From the NCBI RefSeq assembly GCF_900091455.1, contig NZ_LT607412.1, forward strand, positions 4,154,001 through 4,218,000: 64,000 nucleotides of DNA, read 5' to 3'. Source of the DNA: Micromonospora coriariae (GTDB taxonomy: Bacteria > Actinomycetota > Actinomycetes > Mycobacteriales > Micromonosporaceae). This document shows, one piece after another, positions 49,021 to 57,505 of the stretch; positions within the stretch are counted from its first letter, which is position 1; each line of letters starts with the position of its first letter. Below the pieces are notes generated by a model, which was given only the letters and a program-made list of their open reading frames with translations, was not told the origin of the DNA and did no database searches. The position numbers and the translations under genes are program-made.

Positions 49021-49601
49021 TCACTGGGCACGATCGCCGACGCGTACGAGGCGTACGTGGGCCGGTGGAGCCGCCTGGTCGCGGCCGATTTCCTGCCGGG
49101 GCTGACGTGCCGCCCGGGAGGCACTGGCTGGACGTGGGCTGCGGCACGGGTGCGTTGACCTCGACGATCCTCACCAACGCCGATCCCGTCCGGGTGACCG
49201 GTGTGGACCGTTCGGCCGGGTTCGTCGCCAGCGCGCGTGCCCGGATCGCCGATGGCCGGTCGGCCTTCCAGGTCGGGGACGCCCGCGCGTTGCCGTTCTC
49301 CGATCGGACCGTGGACGTGGTGGTCAGCGGTCTGGCGCTCAACGTGACGACGCTGGCCGAGCCAGCCCGCGCGGCCCTGCGGGAGTTGCTGGTCGCCCGG
49401 CTGCCGGTGGAGCCCGACGGCTCGATCCGGCTCACCGCACGCGCCTGGGGTTCGGGGCACCGCACCGCGGTGACGGCCTCTGCCGGGGGTCCGTTCTTCG
49501 CCGGGCCCGTTGCTGAGCTAGATTCAGGTGCCTCTTCGAGGTGGCTGACCTGCGGATTCATCGCTTGCCGGCGATGGGATGGCGGCCGGCGGGGGCGGTG
49601 A
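49021..49601 (+). pseudogene. Class I SAM-dependent methyltransferase, frameshifted and internally deleted
   Basis: The N-terminal part (IADAYEAYVGRWSRLVAADF) is in one frame to about 49115. The AdoMet-binding motif LDVGCGTGALTSTIL is in a second frame (read from about 49113), so a small indel near CGCCCGGGAGG broke the gene. In the second frame the sequence goes from VSGLALNVTTLAEPARA directly to LRELLVARLPVEPDGSIRLT, which is normally the very C-terminus, so about 100 residues are missing. The remaining tail to 49601 is unrelated. Two independent lesions make it a clear pseudogene. The palindrome at 48925 lies about 50 bases before it. Confidence 0.8.
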
Positions 49602-49613
49602 CGACGGGGGTAC

Positions 49614-52274
49614 GTGGTGCGGGGCCGGGCGACGGAGCGCGACCGGATCGACCGGATGTTGACGGACGCCCGGGACGGCGCGAGCAGCGTTCTGCTGATC
49701 CACGGTGACGCCGGCATCGGCAAGACGGCACTGCTGGACTACGCCGCCGCTCGCGCGTCCGACATGCGGGTGCTGCGGATCGACGGTCTGGAATCGGAGA
49801 CCGAGCTGGCTTTCGCCGGCCTGCACCAGTTGTTCCTGCCGGCCATGGACCTCGTCGACCAGCTGCCCGGCCCGCAGGCCCGGGCCGTGCGTGCGGTCTT
49901 CGGGCTCACCGACGACACGGTGCGCGACCGGTTCGTCATCGGCCTGGCGGTGCTCAGCATGCTGTCCGAGGTCGCCGGCGAGGGAGCGCTGCTGTGCCTG
50001 GTGGACGACGTGCAGTGGCTCGACCGGGCATCGGTGGACGCGTTGGCGTTCGCCGCCCGCCGGTTGCAGGCCGAGGGCGTCGTGCTGATCTTCGGCGCCC
50101 GGGACGCCGCCGGGGTGGCCGGATTCGTCGGGCTCCCCGCGCTGCACCTCGCGGGACTCGACCCGGAGGCGGCCGCGGCGTTGGTCGCGGACCTGTCGCC
50201 GTACGTGCGTCAGCGGATCATGGATGAGGCGCAGGGCAACCCGCTCGCGCTGCGGGAGCTCTCCGCCGCGTTGACCCCGACAGAGCGTGCCGGTCAGCTC
50301 AGCCCGTTGACGCTGTCCGCACCGTCGAACCGGGTGCAGGACGCCTTCCTGGATCAGATCCGCCGGCTTCCCGAGGCCACCCGGACGCTGCTGTTGACGG
50401 CCGCCGCGGACGACACCGGAACACTCGACCTGATCCTGCGGGCCGCGAAGGCGACGGTCGGCGACCTGGCGCCGGCCGAGCGCTCCGGCCTCGTCGTGTT
50501 GACCGGCGACGCGCTGCGGTTCCGGCATCCGCTGATCCGGTACGCGGCGTACCAGGGCAGCCCGTTCGCCGACCGGGTCGCCGTGCACCGCGCGCTGGCG
50601 GCGGTGCTCGTCGCGCCCGAGCACGCGCATCGGCGTGCCTGGCAACTGGCCGCCGCGGCGAGCGGGCCGGACGAGCGGGTCGCCGACGAGTTGGAGCGGG
50701 TCGCGATCTGGGCCGGCGGTCGGCAGGCGCTGGCGTCGGCGTCCGCGGCGTACGAGCGGGCGGCCCAGCTCACGGCCGTACCGGAAGGCCGGGCCCGCCG
50801 GTTCATCGCCGCCGCACAGGCCGCCGCCGACGCTGGCCAGGACGAGCGGGGTGGCCGGCTCGCGGCGATGGTCGAGGTGGCGCCACAGGACCCGGGCCTG
50901 GCGGCGGACCTGGCACGGGTCCGGGCGGTGGTGGAGCTGGGGTACGGCAGCCCCGACGCCGCCGGCCGGATGCTGCTCGACTGCGCCGACCACATCGGCG
51001 CCCAGCGGCCGGACAAACTCCGCGCGCTGCTGGTGGACGCCCTGCACGCCGCCTTCTCGTCGGGAAACGCCGAGCTGATCGCGGCGGTCGCGGACCGGGC
51101 CCCGACCGAGCCGCTGCTGGCCGTGCCGGCCCGCCTGCTCACCGACGACGTGCCCGGTGCCCTGCGCGCGCTCCGAACGCTCGTGGCGGTGCGCGATCGA
51201 ACCGACACCGGGTTCATGGGCCGGCTGATGACCGGGACCTACTGCCACCTGGGCGCCGATGACGAGGCCGCGTACGAGATCGCGGCCGAGGCGGTCGAGC
51301 ACTGCCGGGACAACGGCATGGGTGGGTGGCTGCCCACCGCGCTGCACCTGCTCGCCCGGGTGGAGCTGACCCTCGGGCGGCTCGACGACGCGTCCGCGCA
51401 CGCCGCCGAGGCGCTCCGGTTGGCGGAGGGGTACGACCTGAGCCACCGGGCCGCCCACGTGCGTGCCGTCCTGGCGATCCTGGCCGCCGTTCGGGGCGAG
51501 GAGGAGCAGACCGGGCGGCTGGCGCGCGACGCGATGGCGTACACGCAGCCGCGCGCCGTCGGCCGGGCAACGGCGGACGCACTGTGGGCGGTGGGCCTGC
51601 TCGACCTGGGCCTCGGCCGCGCGGACGTGGCGCTGCGACGGTTGGAAGCGGCGCGAGCGGCCTCGGGTCACCGGTTGTTCGGCGCGTTCCTGCTGCCCGA
51701 TCTCGTCGAAGCGGCCGTACGCGCCGGTCGACCCGAGCGGGCCGCCGAACCGGCGCGTCTGCTCGCCGAGTGGGCCGAGGCCACCTGTCGCCCGGCGCTC
51801 GCCGCGCTGGCCCACCGATGCCGTGCCCTGACCGCGCCGGACACCGAGGCGGAGCAGCATTTCGCCTCGGCCGTCCGGCTGCACGGCGACGGCAACGCCT
51901 TCGATCGGGCCCGCACCGGGCTGCTCTACGGGGAGTGGCTGCGCCGCGCACGCCGGAAACTCGAAGCGCGCCGCCACCTGCGGGACGCTCTCGACACCTT
52001 CGCGGTGCTCGGCGCCGAGCCGTGGACCCGGCGGGCCGGGGCCGAGTTGCGGGCCAGCGGCGAGGTGGCGGAGCCGTCGCTGGGCGGACCGCTCAGCCGG
52101 CTGAGCCCGCAGGAACGCGAGGTCGTCCGGTTGGCCGCGGCGGGCGCGACCAACCGGGAGATCGCCACGCAACTGTTCCTGAGCCCACGCACCGTGGGGC
52201 ACCACCTCTACCGGGCGTTCCCCAAGCTCGGTGTCACCTCGCGCACCGACCTCGCCTCGGTGCTCTCCTCATGA
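49614..52274 (+). CDS. Large ATP-binding LuxR family transcriptional regulator (LAL type)
   Basis: An 886-residue regulator. The STAND/AAA ATPase domain has Walker A LIHGDAGIGKTALLDYA (~residues 28-44) and Walker B LCLVDDVQWLDRASVD (~127). A long helical TPR-like region follows (~400-800), and the C-terminus is a LuxR helix-turn-helix (LSPQEREVVRLAAAGATNRE and LFLSPRTVGHHLYRAFPKLG). Such proteins sense an inducer and often activate sugar or antibiotic gene clusters. The start is GTG 49614 (or GTG 49617) after GGGGG; promoter sequence lies inside the methyltransferase pseudogene. No target is obvious; adjacent genes face other ways. Confidence 0.92.
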   Translation: MVRGRATERDRIDRMLTDARDGASSVLLIHGDAGIGKTALLDYAAARASDMRVLRIDGLESETELAFAGLHQLFLPAMDLVDQLPGPQARAVRAVFGLTDDTVRDRFVIGLAVLSMLSEVAGEGALLCLVDDVQWLDRASVDALAFAARRLQAEGVVLIFGARDAAGVAGFVGLPALHLAGLDPEAAAALVADLSPYVRQRIMDEAQGNPLALRELSAALTPTERAGQLSPLTLSAPSNRVQDAFLDQIRRLPEATRTLLLTAAADDTGTLDLILRAAKATVGDLAPAERSGLVVLTGDALRFRHPLIRYAAYQGSPFADRVAVHRALAAVLVAPEHAHRRAWQLAAAASGPDERVADELERVAIWAGGRQALASASAAYERAAQLTAVPEGRARRFIAAAQAAADAGQDERGGRLAAMVEVAPQDPGLAADLARVRAVVELGYGSPDAAGRMLLDCADHIGAQRPDKLRALLVDALHAAFSSGNAELIAAVADRAPTEPLLAVPARLLTDDVPGALRALRTLVAVRDRTDTGFMGRLMTGTYCHLGADDEAAYEIAAEAVEHCRDNGMGGWLPTALHLLARVELTLGRLDDASAHAAEALRLAEGYDLSHRAAHVRAVLAILAAVRGEEEQTGRLARDAMAYTQPRAVGRATADALWAVGLLDLGLGRADVALRRLEAARAASGHRLFGAFLLPDLVEAAVRAGRPERAAEPARLLAEWAEATCRPALAALAHRCRALTAPDTEAEQHFASAVRLHGDGNAFDRARTGLLYGEWLRRARRKLEARRHLRDALDTFAVLGAEPWTRRAGAELRASGEVAEPSLGGPLSRLSPQEREVVRLAAAGATNREIATQLFLSPRTVGHHLYRAFPKLGVTSRTDLASVLSS

Positions 52275-53210
52275 CCCCGGCGCGGAGTAGAGCAGCCGGA
52301 TCTGCGCGGTCCGGTAACCGGCGCGCGCGAACGCCGCGGCCATCGGCACGTTCGTCGTGTCGGTGGTGGCCGTGATCAGCTCGGCCCCCTGCTCGGCGTG
52401 GAACCGGGTGATCTCGGCGAGCACGTCGTCGACGTAGCGACGCCCGCGCTGCTCGGGCACGACGCCCAGGTAACCGACGTTGCGGTTGTACGGGGTCGCG
52501 GACGGGATCGCCAGGCCGGCGAGCGTCCCATCGGCCGTGCGGGCCAGCCGCCACCACGCCCGCTCGCCCGGGCAGTCCAGGTAGAAGTCCATCTCCTCCC
52601 GGGCGGTGACCTCCGGGCTCTTGATCGCCAGGTTCCGACGGGTTTCCCTGTCCAGGCTGCCCACCGCGATCCGGCGGAACGCGTCGAGGAACTCGTCGTC
52701 GGATCCCTCGGAGAAGACCAGCCTCCCGCTGGACGTGGGCACCCCAACCTCGGGCGTCCACTCCAGCCGCAGCCGCTCCACCTCGTCGGTCAGCCCGACC
52801 GCGAGCGCCGCGTCCCGTCGCCAGGCCACCGCCGCCGCGACGGAATCATCGTCGCGCCAGCCGTTGGGCAGCGTCAGGTTGTACAGCGGCGGTCTTGGTG
52901 CGCCGTGCTGCGCGAACGCTTGCAGGCCTGCGGCGAGCAGTCCGGCCGCGACGCCCGCGCGGTCGGCGACCGACGCGTCGACGTGCAGGCAGTCCAGGGC
53001 GACCGGGTGGGCGCTGGACGCCTGCCCCCACCACAGCGCACGGCCGACCACCCGCTGCTCGTCCTCGGCGATCCAGGTCCACTCCGGCCGGTACATGCCC
53101 TGAGCAAGTTCGTCGAGGTAGCGGTCGGCGTCGATGGTGCTGACCCCGTCGTCGATGGGGAAGCCGGTGACCCGGTCGAGGTCGGCCCCGGTGGTGGCGC
53201 GGAACAGCAT
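52269..53210 (-). CDS. Tandem GNAT acetyltransferase domain protein
   Basis: A 313-residue protein with two GNAT-like halves. The second has the acetyl-CoA-binding region VGYLGVVPEQRGRRYVDDVL (R/QxxGxG/A-like, QRGRRY) and a typical end VPMAAAFARAGYRTAQIRLLY. The first half has WTWIAEDEQRVVGRALWWGQ and may be degenerate. This mycothiol-synthase-like duplicated arrangement is common in actinomycetes; the substrate is unknown. Start at ATG 53210 (MLFRATTGAD) is preferred to 53234, which would run into the upstream reductase gene's stop region. Its end overlaps the LuxR regulator's end by 6 bases on the opposite strand. Confidence 0.82.
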   Translation of the reverse strand: MLFRATTGADLDRVTGFPIDDGVSTIDADRYLDELAQGMYRPEWTWIAEDEQRVVGRALWWGQASSAHPVALDCLHVDASVADRAGVAAGLLAAGLQAFAQHGAPRPPLYNLTLPNGWRDDDSVAAAVAWRRDAALAVGLTDEVERLRLEWTPEVGVPTSSGRLVFSEGSDDEFLDAFRRIAVGSLDRETRRNLAIKSPEVTAREEMDFYLDCPGERAWWRLARTADGTLAGLAIPSATPYNRNVGYLGVVPEQRGRRYVDDVLAEITRFHAEQGAELITATTDTTNVPMAAAFARAGYRTAQIRLLYSAPGS

Positions 53211-53220
53211 CAGTCCTCTT

Positions 53221-53790
53221 TCAGTGCTTGACATAGGTGGACATGGTCGCGCCGGTGTTGAACACCCGGGTGTCGGTCAGCGTGAAGCTCGCCACGGCGA
53301 AGGGCGCCCGGAACAGGGGAATGCCGGAGCCGACGACAACGGGGTACCGCTTGATGACCAGTTCGTCGATCTCGTCCACCAACTGGCCGGCGAGCGTCGC
53401 CCCGCCGCAGAGCCAGATACCCATCCCGTCCTGGCGCTTGAGCGCTCTGACGAACGCGGCCGGTTCGTCGGCGACGATCTCCACCGACGGGTCGCGCTGC
53501 TCGAGAGTCTGGGAGAACACGTACTGCCGCAGGTGGGCGTACGGGCTCGTGACGCCGAGGGCCAGGGCCGGTTCGTAGGTCGCGCGGCCCATGAGGACGG
53601 TGTCGAACGTGGTGTTCGCCGCCGCGGCGATCCCGAGCGGCTCCCGCGCGTGGGTCGGCAGGGTCTCGGGGTAGTCGGCCAGGATGGCCGCGGCCAGATC
53701 CCCCTCGAACGCGAAGAAGTCGAACTCGCCGTCCGGACCGGCGATGAACCCGTCCAGGCTGGTGGCGATGTAGTACGTCAGTTTGCGCAA
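53221..53790 (-). CDS. Dihydrofolate reductase family protein (RibD C-terminal type)
   Basis: A 189-residue protein of the RibD_C fold: LTYYIATSLDGFIAGPDGEF at the start, TVLMGRATYEP, VFSQTLE, and IWLCGGATLAGQLVDEIDEL, then PVVVGSGIPLF, the standard signature set. These small NADPH-dependent reductases are widespread in actinomycetes with mostly unknown substrates. It lies 10 bases upstream of the tandem acetyltransferase on the same strand and is probably co-transcribed with it. Confidence 0.88.
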   Translation of the reverse strand: MRKLTYYIATSLDGFIAGPDGEFDFFAFEGDLAAAILADYPETLPTHAREPLGIAAAANTTFDTVLMGRATYEPALALGVTSPYAHLRQYVFSQTLEQRDPSVEIVADEPAAFVRALKRQDGMGIWLCGGATLAGQLVDEIDELVIKRYPVVVGSGIPLFRAPFAVASFTLTDTRVFNTGATMSTYVKH

Positions 53791-54278
53791 GTCAGCAGCT
53801 GCTTTCCACGGTTGATGTTGACAGCTGGAACGCTAGTCGGCTCACCGGCGGTCGGCATCGGTAGCAGCGACGTAACGTGACCGACGGTCGCGACCGTAAG
53901 AGGGGCGACCGTGCGAGTGGGGGACAGCGCGAAGGCCCGAGAGGGGGTGTCGCATACCGGACAAGACGGTAAAGCCCCTGGTAGAGCACTGTTGAGGCAG
54001 GTGCAGAGGCTGCGGATGGCGGGCCACATCCCAGTCCTCCGGCCCGGTGGGGACAGCATCGTCCGCACCGGCGCCGCCCTCACCCAGCCCGGCCTCGCCG
54101 CCGCGGCGGACACGGCACAGCCGCCGGCCCGACCACGCGCACAGCCCGTCCGTGGCTGCCGCCCACACCGCTCCGGGCGCCCGCAGCGGTGCCACCTTTC
54201 GCACCGTGGACCATGCCCGGTCCGGCGTCGCTCATCCGTGTGCCGGCCCGGCGACCGAAGCAGAGAGAGGGCCCCGAC
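53791..54278. other. Intergenic stretch, no gene supported
   Basis: About 490 bases between the divergent reductase and the small gene at 54279. The left part must contain the reductase promoter; the right end has the ribosome-binding region GCAGAGAGAGG. Short frames on both strands (for example 53911-54309 plus) are Arg/Pro-rich and without ribosome-binding sites. I see no RNA gene or strong terminator. Confidence 0.55.
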
Positions 54279-54548
54279 ATGGCCGCTCCCACCGCGACCG
54301 CAGCCCTGAGCGCATCCGCCTACTCACCGGGTGACCAGATGCTGCTGACCATCACCTACTCCGACACCGACACCAAACCGCTGACCGTCACCGTCGTGGT
54401 CACCGACGCGCAGGGCAACAGCAGCGCTCCGGTCAAGGTCACCGCGGTCATCGACCCGCTCACCCTGACCGTGACCGACGACTCCGGACGTACCTGGACC
54501 CGGGTCTCCGACAACGGCTCGGTTGCCGTGTACCGGGGGGTGGCGTGA
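54279..54548 (+). CDS. Small beta-rich protein, possibly phage-derived
   Basis: An 89-residue protein without signal peptide. Sequence such as SPGDQMLLTITYSDTDTKPL and TVVVTDAQGNSSAPVKVTAV alternates polar and beta-branched residues, suggesting one Ig-like beta sandwich. Its stop overlaps the next start (GTGATG). Comparable small Ig-like proteins precede large structural genes in actinophages and in phage-derived clusters, which is my reason for suggesting that origin; it is not proved. It follows AGAGAGAGGGCCCCGAC upstream of ATG. Confidence 0.6.
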   Translation: MAAPTATAALSASAYSPGDQMLLTITYSDTDTKPLTVTVVVTDAQGNSSAPVKVTAVIDPLTLTVTDDSGRTWTRVSDNGSVAVYRGVA

Positions 54549-55585
54549 TGCCCCGGGTCACCGTCCAGGTCCGCGACGCCGCCGGGCGCACCACGACCGC
54601 CACCGCCGACTACGCCCTCAACCAGCCGGTGCTCGGTGGCTACTACCTCTCCGGCGGCGCGGACCCCACCGCCGACATGGCCGGCGGGAACTTCCGCTCG
54701 CTCACCCAGTACCGCAGCTTCGCCGACGGCTACATCTTTCCCGGCTACAACCGGCCGTGGCTGACCAACCTGGGCAAGGCCGGCATGAAGATCAACATGG
54801 TCCTGGAGCTGAAACACTACGGGGCCCCGAACGCCGGGCCGCAGAGCTTCACCGTGGACGGCACCAGCTACACCGTGCCGGGGCCGTCGATGACCATCCA
54901 GCAGCGGCCCGGCACCACCTGGCCGAAGGCGTACGGGTACGGCCAGGTGCTCAACGGCCAGTGCGACGGGTTGCTCCACCGGGCCCTGTCGCAGTACCGC
55001 ACGCTCGGGTTCGGGGTGAACATCCAGCTCGCCTCGGAGTTGGACACGGACCACGAGTTCGGCACCACCGAGGGCAGCAAGGCGTACACCTGGGCCGAGT
55101 CGGACGCCCGCGCGGTGCAGGCGATGAACTACATCCTCACCTGGTTCAAGGCACGGACGCTGCCCGCCGGGACGACCTTCTCAATCGGCCTCGGCGGCTT
55201 CGACCGGGCCTGCTTCCAGCGCACCCACCCGGAGGCGCTGATGTCCCGGCTGGACTTCCTCCAGTGGAACGCCTACGCCACCAACGCCAACGACACCGCG
55301 CTGTCCCGGTTCCGTCGCACGAAGGACTGGGCGGTGGCGGACCTCGGCCCGGTGGCGCTGTCCCGACCCGTGATCATCGCGGAGTGGGGAGTGCGGTCGG
55401 CCGAGATCCCGAACCAGTCGGCCTGGATCGCCACCGTTCCGGCGGCCGTGGCCAAGCTCAACGCCGAGCGCGGACCACGGATCGTGCGGACCAACTACTT
55501 CAACTCCGGGTGGGGCACCCTGTCGCCGAAAGCGGCCGGGTTGGCCGCGCTGCGGACCGCGTACGCCACCCGCCCGTACGTCTGA
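54548..55585 (+). CDS. Putative glycoside-hydrolase-like TIM-barrel protein
   Basis: A 345-residue protein. A short beta-rich N-terminus (VQVRDAAGRTTTATADYALN) precedes a probable TIM barrel with segments typical of glycoside-hydrolase-like folds: YRSFADGYIFPGYNRPW, INMVLELKHYG, LDFLQWNAYATNAND and PVIIAEWGVRSAE, where the Glu of AEWG would be the nucleophile and a Glu in QLASELDTD a candidate acid/base. No signal peptide is present, so secretion would need another path such as a phage-tail-like particle, or it is cytoplasmic. It is translationally coupled with the preceding small protein. Substrate unknown. Start could also be GTG 54545. Confidence 0.6.
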   Translation: MPRVTVQVRDAAGRTTTATADYALNQPVLGGYYLSGGADPTADMAGGNFRSLTQYRSFADGYIFPGYNRPWLTNLGKAGMKINMVLELKHYGAPNAGPQSFTVDGTSYTVPGPSMTIQQRPGTTWPKAYGYGQVLNGQCDGLLHRALSQYRTLGFGVNIQLASELDTDHEFGTTEGSKAYTWAESDARAVQAMNYILTWFKARTLPAGTTFSIGLGGFDRACFQRTHPEALMSRLDFLQWNAYATNANDTALSRFRRTKDWAVADLGPVALSRPVIIAEWGVRSAEIPNQSAWIATVPAAVAKLNAERGPRIVRTNYFNSGWGTLSPKAAGLAALRTAYATRPYV

Positions 55586-55609
55586 CCGGCGGCCGGCGGG
55601 TGCGGCGGG

Positions 55610-56140
55610 TCAGCCCTCGTCGAGCCGGCCGGCGTACGTGTCGCGCAGCTCGGACCAGCCGAAGTCGAGGGCCTCGGCCCCCCGGATCGGGCCGACCGGG
55701 TGACCGTCGAGCAGCCGGTCGGCCACGTCGAGGCAGAGGTGCCAGCCGGCCGCGACCATCGGCAGCATGCCCGGGTCGGCGAGGGTGTGCCGGAGGGTGA
55801 GTCGGGTGCCGCTTACCAGCGGGCTCAGCTCCCAGCGCAGCAGGTCTTCGCCCCAGCTGTACTCGAGCAGGTGCGGTGGCTCGGCCCGGCGGACCGTGGC
55901 CGGGGCCGGGATGGCGGTCTCGCCGTCGACCATGGTGAGCACGGCGGCGCCGGGGGCGCCGAGGTTCCGGTCGGCGAGGAAGGGCGCCCACTCGGCGAGC
56001 TGTGCCGGGTCGGTCAGCGCCGCCCAGACGGTGGCCGGCGGGTGCCGCAGGTCGCGGACGAAGACCAGCGTGGTGCCGCCGTCGGCGGTCTCGGCGGCCA
56101 CCTCGGCGGGTGCGCTCGGGCGGAAGGCGTCGCGGTCCAT
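55610..56140 (-). CDS. SRPBCC / AHSA1 domain protein
   Basis: A 176-residue START-like protein: LVFVRDLRHPPATVWAALTD at the N-terminus is the AHSA1 signature, followed by LAEWAPFLADRN, PHLLEYSWGEDLLRWEL and GTRLTLRHTLADPG. These proteins bind hydrophobic ligands. It starts directly after the ArsR-type regulator gene, a very common two-gene arrangement in actinomycetes. Its own role is unknown. Confidence 0.9.
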   Translation of the reverse strand: MDRDAFRPSAPAEVAAETADGGTTLVFVRDLRHPPATVWAALTDPAQLAEWAPFLADRNLGAPGAAVLTMVDGETAIPAPATVRRAEPPHLLEYSWGEDLLRWELSPLVSGTRLTLRHTLADPGMLPMVAAGWHLCLDVADRLLDGHPVGPIRGAEALDFGWSELRDTYAGRLDEG

Positions 56141-56452
56141 TCACTGCTCCTGACTGTCGAGATGCCGTTCCAGGGCGTCCAGGTGCCGGTTCCACAGCCG
56201 GCGGTACGGGTCCAGCCAACCGTCGACCGCCCGTAGCGGGCCGGGGTCGAGGCGGTAGATGCGCTGCCGGGCGGCGATCCGGCAGGAGACGAAGCCGGCC
56301 TCGCGGAGCACGCGCAGGTGCTTCGAGACGGCCGGCTGGCTGACCTCGAGGCTGTCCACCAGCTCGCCGACGCTGCGCTCCGCGTCGCGGAGTTGGTCGA
56401 GGATCCGGCGCCGGGTGGGCTCGGCGAGGACGGTGAAGACGTCGGCGGACAC
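56141..56452 (-). CDS. ArsR/SmtB family winged-helix regulator
   Basis: A protein of 103 residues from GTG 56452 (GTG 56455 possible). ADVFTVLAEPTRRRILDQLR and SQPAVSKHLRVLREAGFVSC are diagnostic for ArsR-type repressors of the non-metal subgroup that pairs with SRPBCC proteins; the metal-binding ELCVCDL motif is absent. A good promoter (56459-56488) places transcription start at about the GTG, so the mRNA is probably leaderless. It likely represses its own operon and perhaps the divergent LLM oxidoreductase gene. Confidence 0.9.
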   Translation of the reverse strand: MSADVFTVLAEPTRRRILDQLRDAERSVGELVDSLEVSQPAVSKHLRVLREAGFVSCRIAARQRIYRLDPGPLRAVDGWLDPYRRLWNRHLDALERHLDSQEQ

Positions 56453-56458
56453 CACCCC

Positions 56459-56488
56459 AATATGCCGCACCGGTAATATGACTGTCAA
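56459..56488 (-). promoter_or_regulatory. Sigma-70-like promoter of the ArsR/SRPBCC operon
   Basis: On the minus strand, TTGACA (56488-56483), 18 bases, CATATT (56464-56459). The expected start point is only about 7 bases further, at or next to the GTG start codon. ATATG and CATAT half-sites repeated at 56475-56495 could form an operator for the ArsR-type protein. Confidence 0.6.
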
Positions 56489-56550
56489 AGCATATGAGCG
56501 ACGCCCGCCGTACCGGAGCGGCACCGGGACCGGCTTCCTATGCTCGGAGC

Positions 56551-57480
56551 ATGGAATTGCGGATCTTCACCGAACCCCAGCAGGGCGCCAGCTACGACCA
56601 GTTGCTCGCCGTGGCCCGCTGCGCCGAGGACGCCGGCTACGGTGCGTTCTTCCGGTCCGACCACTACCTCATGATGGGCGAGGTGACAGGTGAGCCCGGC
56701 CCCACCGACGCCTGGACCACCCTCGCCGGCCTCGCCCGGGACACCAGCCGGATCCGGCTCGGGACCCTGATGACGGCTGCCACCTTCCGGCTGCCCGGCC
56801 CGCTGGCGATCACCGTGGCGCAGGTCGACCAGATGAGCGGCGGCCGGGTGGAGCTGGGCATCGGCACCGGCTGGTACGCCGACGAGCACACCGCGTACGG
56901 CATCCCGTTCCCCGCCCTGGCCGAGCGGTTCGACCGGCTCGAGGAGCAGCTCGAGGTCATCACCGGGCTCTGGGCCACGCCGCCCGGGGAGCGGTTCGAT
57001 CACGCCGGCCGGTACTACCCGATCAGCGACTCGCCGGCCATGCCCAAGCCGGTGCAGCAGCCCCGCCCGCCGATCCTGCTCGGCGGGATGGGGCCGAAGC
57101 GCACCCCCCGGCTGGCCGCCCGCTACGCCGACGAGTTCAACCTGCCGTTCGCGTCGACAGCCGACACGGCGGCGCAGTTCGACCGGGTCCGCGCCGCGTG
57201 CGCCGAGATCGGTCGGGATCCGGCCGAGCTGGTCTGGTCCAACGCCCTCGTGCTCTGCTGCGGGCGGGACGACGCCGAGGTGGCCCGCCGGGCCGCCGCC
57301 ATCGGCCGTGACCCGGACGAGCTGCGGGCCAACGGTGTGGCCGGCACGCCCGCCGAGGTCCTCGACACCATCGGCCGGTACGCGGAAATCGGCAGTCAGC
57401 GGATCTACCTCCAGGTGCTGGACCTCAGCGACCTGGAGCACCTCGAGCTGGTCGCCAGCGAGGTGATGGCGAAGCTCTGA
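56551..57480 (+). CDS. LLM class F420- or FMN-dependent oxidoreductase
   Basis: A 309-residue luciferase-like monooxygenase-fold protein. MELRIFTEPQQGASYDQLLA, AYGAFFRSDHY-like GYGAFFRSDHYLMMG, RIRLGTLMTAATFRLPGPLA and ELGIGTGWYADEH are typical of the F420-dependent branch found in actinomycetes. It would oxidise or reduce a small organic substrate. ATG 56551 was selected; an in-frame ATG at 56494 lies within the divergent promoter region. It is divergent from the ArsR/SRPBCC pair. Confidence 0.88.
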   Translation: MELRIFTEPQQGASYDQLLAVARCAEDAGYGAFFRSDHYLMMGEVTGEPGPTDAWTTLAGLARDTSRIRLGTLMTAATFRLPGPLAITVAQVDQMSGGRVELGIGTGWYADEHTAYGIPFPALAERFDRLEEQLEVITGLWATPPGERFDHAGRYYPISDSPAMPKPVQQPRPPILLGGMGPKRTPRLAARYADEFNLPFASTADTAAQFDRVRAACAEIGRDPAELVWSNALVLCCGRDDAEVARRAAAIGRDPDELRANGVAGTPAEVLDTIGRYAEIGSQRIYLQVLDLSDLEHLELVASEVMAKL

Positions 57481-57505
57481 GCCCGTTCAGAAGCTCTGAG
57501 CCCGC

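Noticed and set aside
54189..54278. Longer start for the small beta-rich protein
   Set aside because: The extension is Pro/Arg-rich, and the ATG at 54279 follows a purine-rich site GAGAGAGG.
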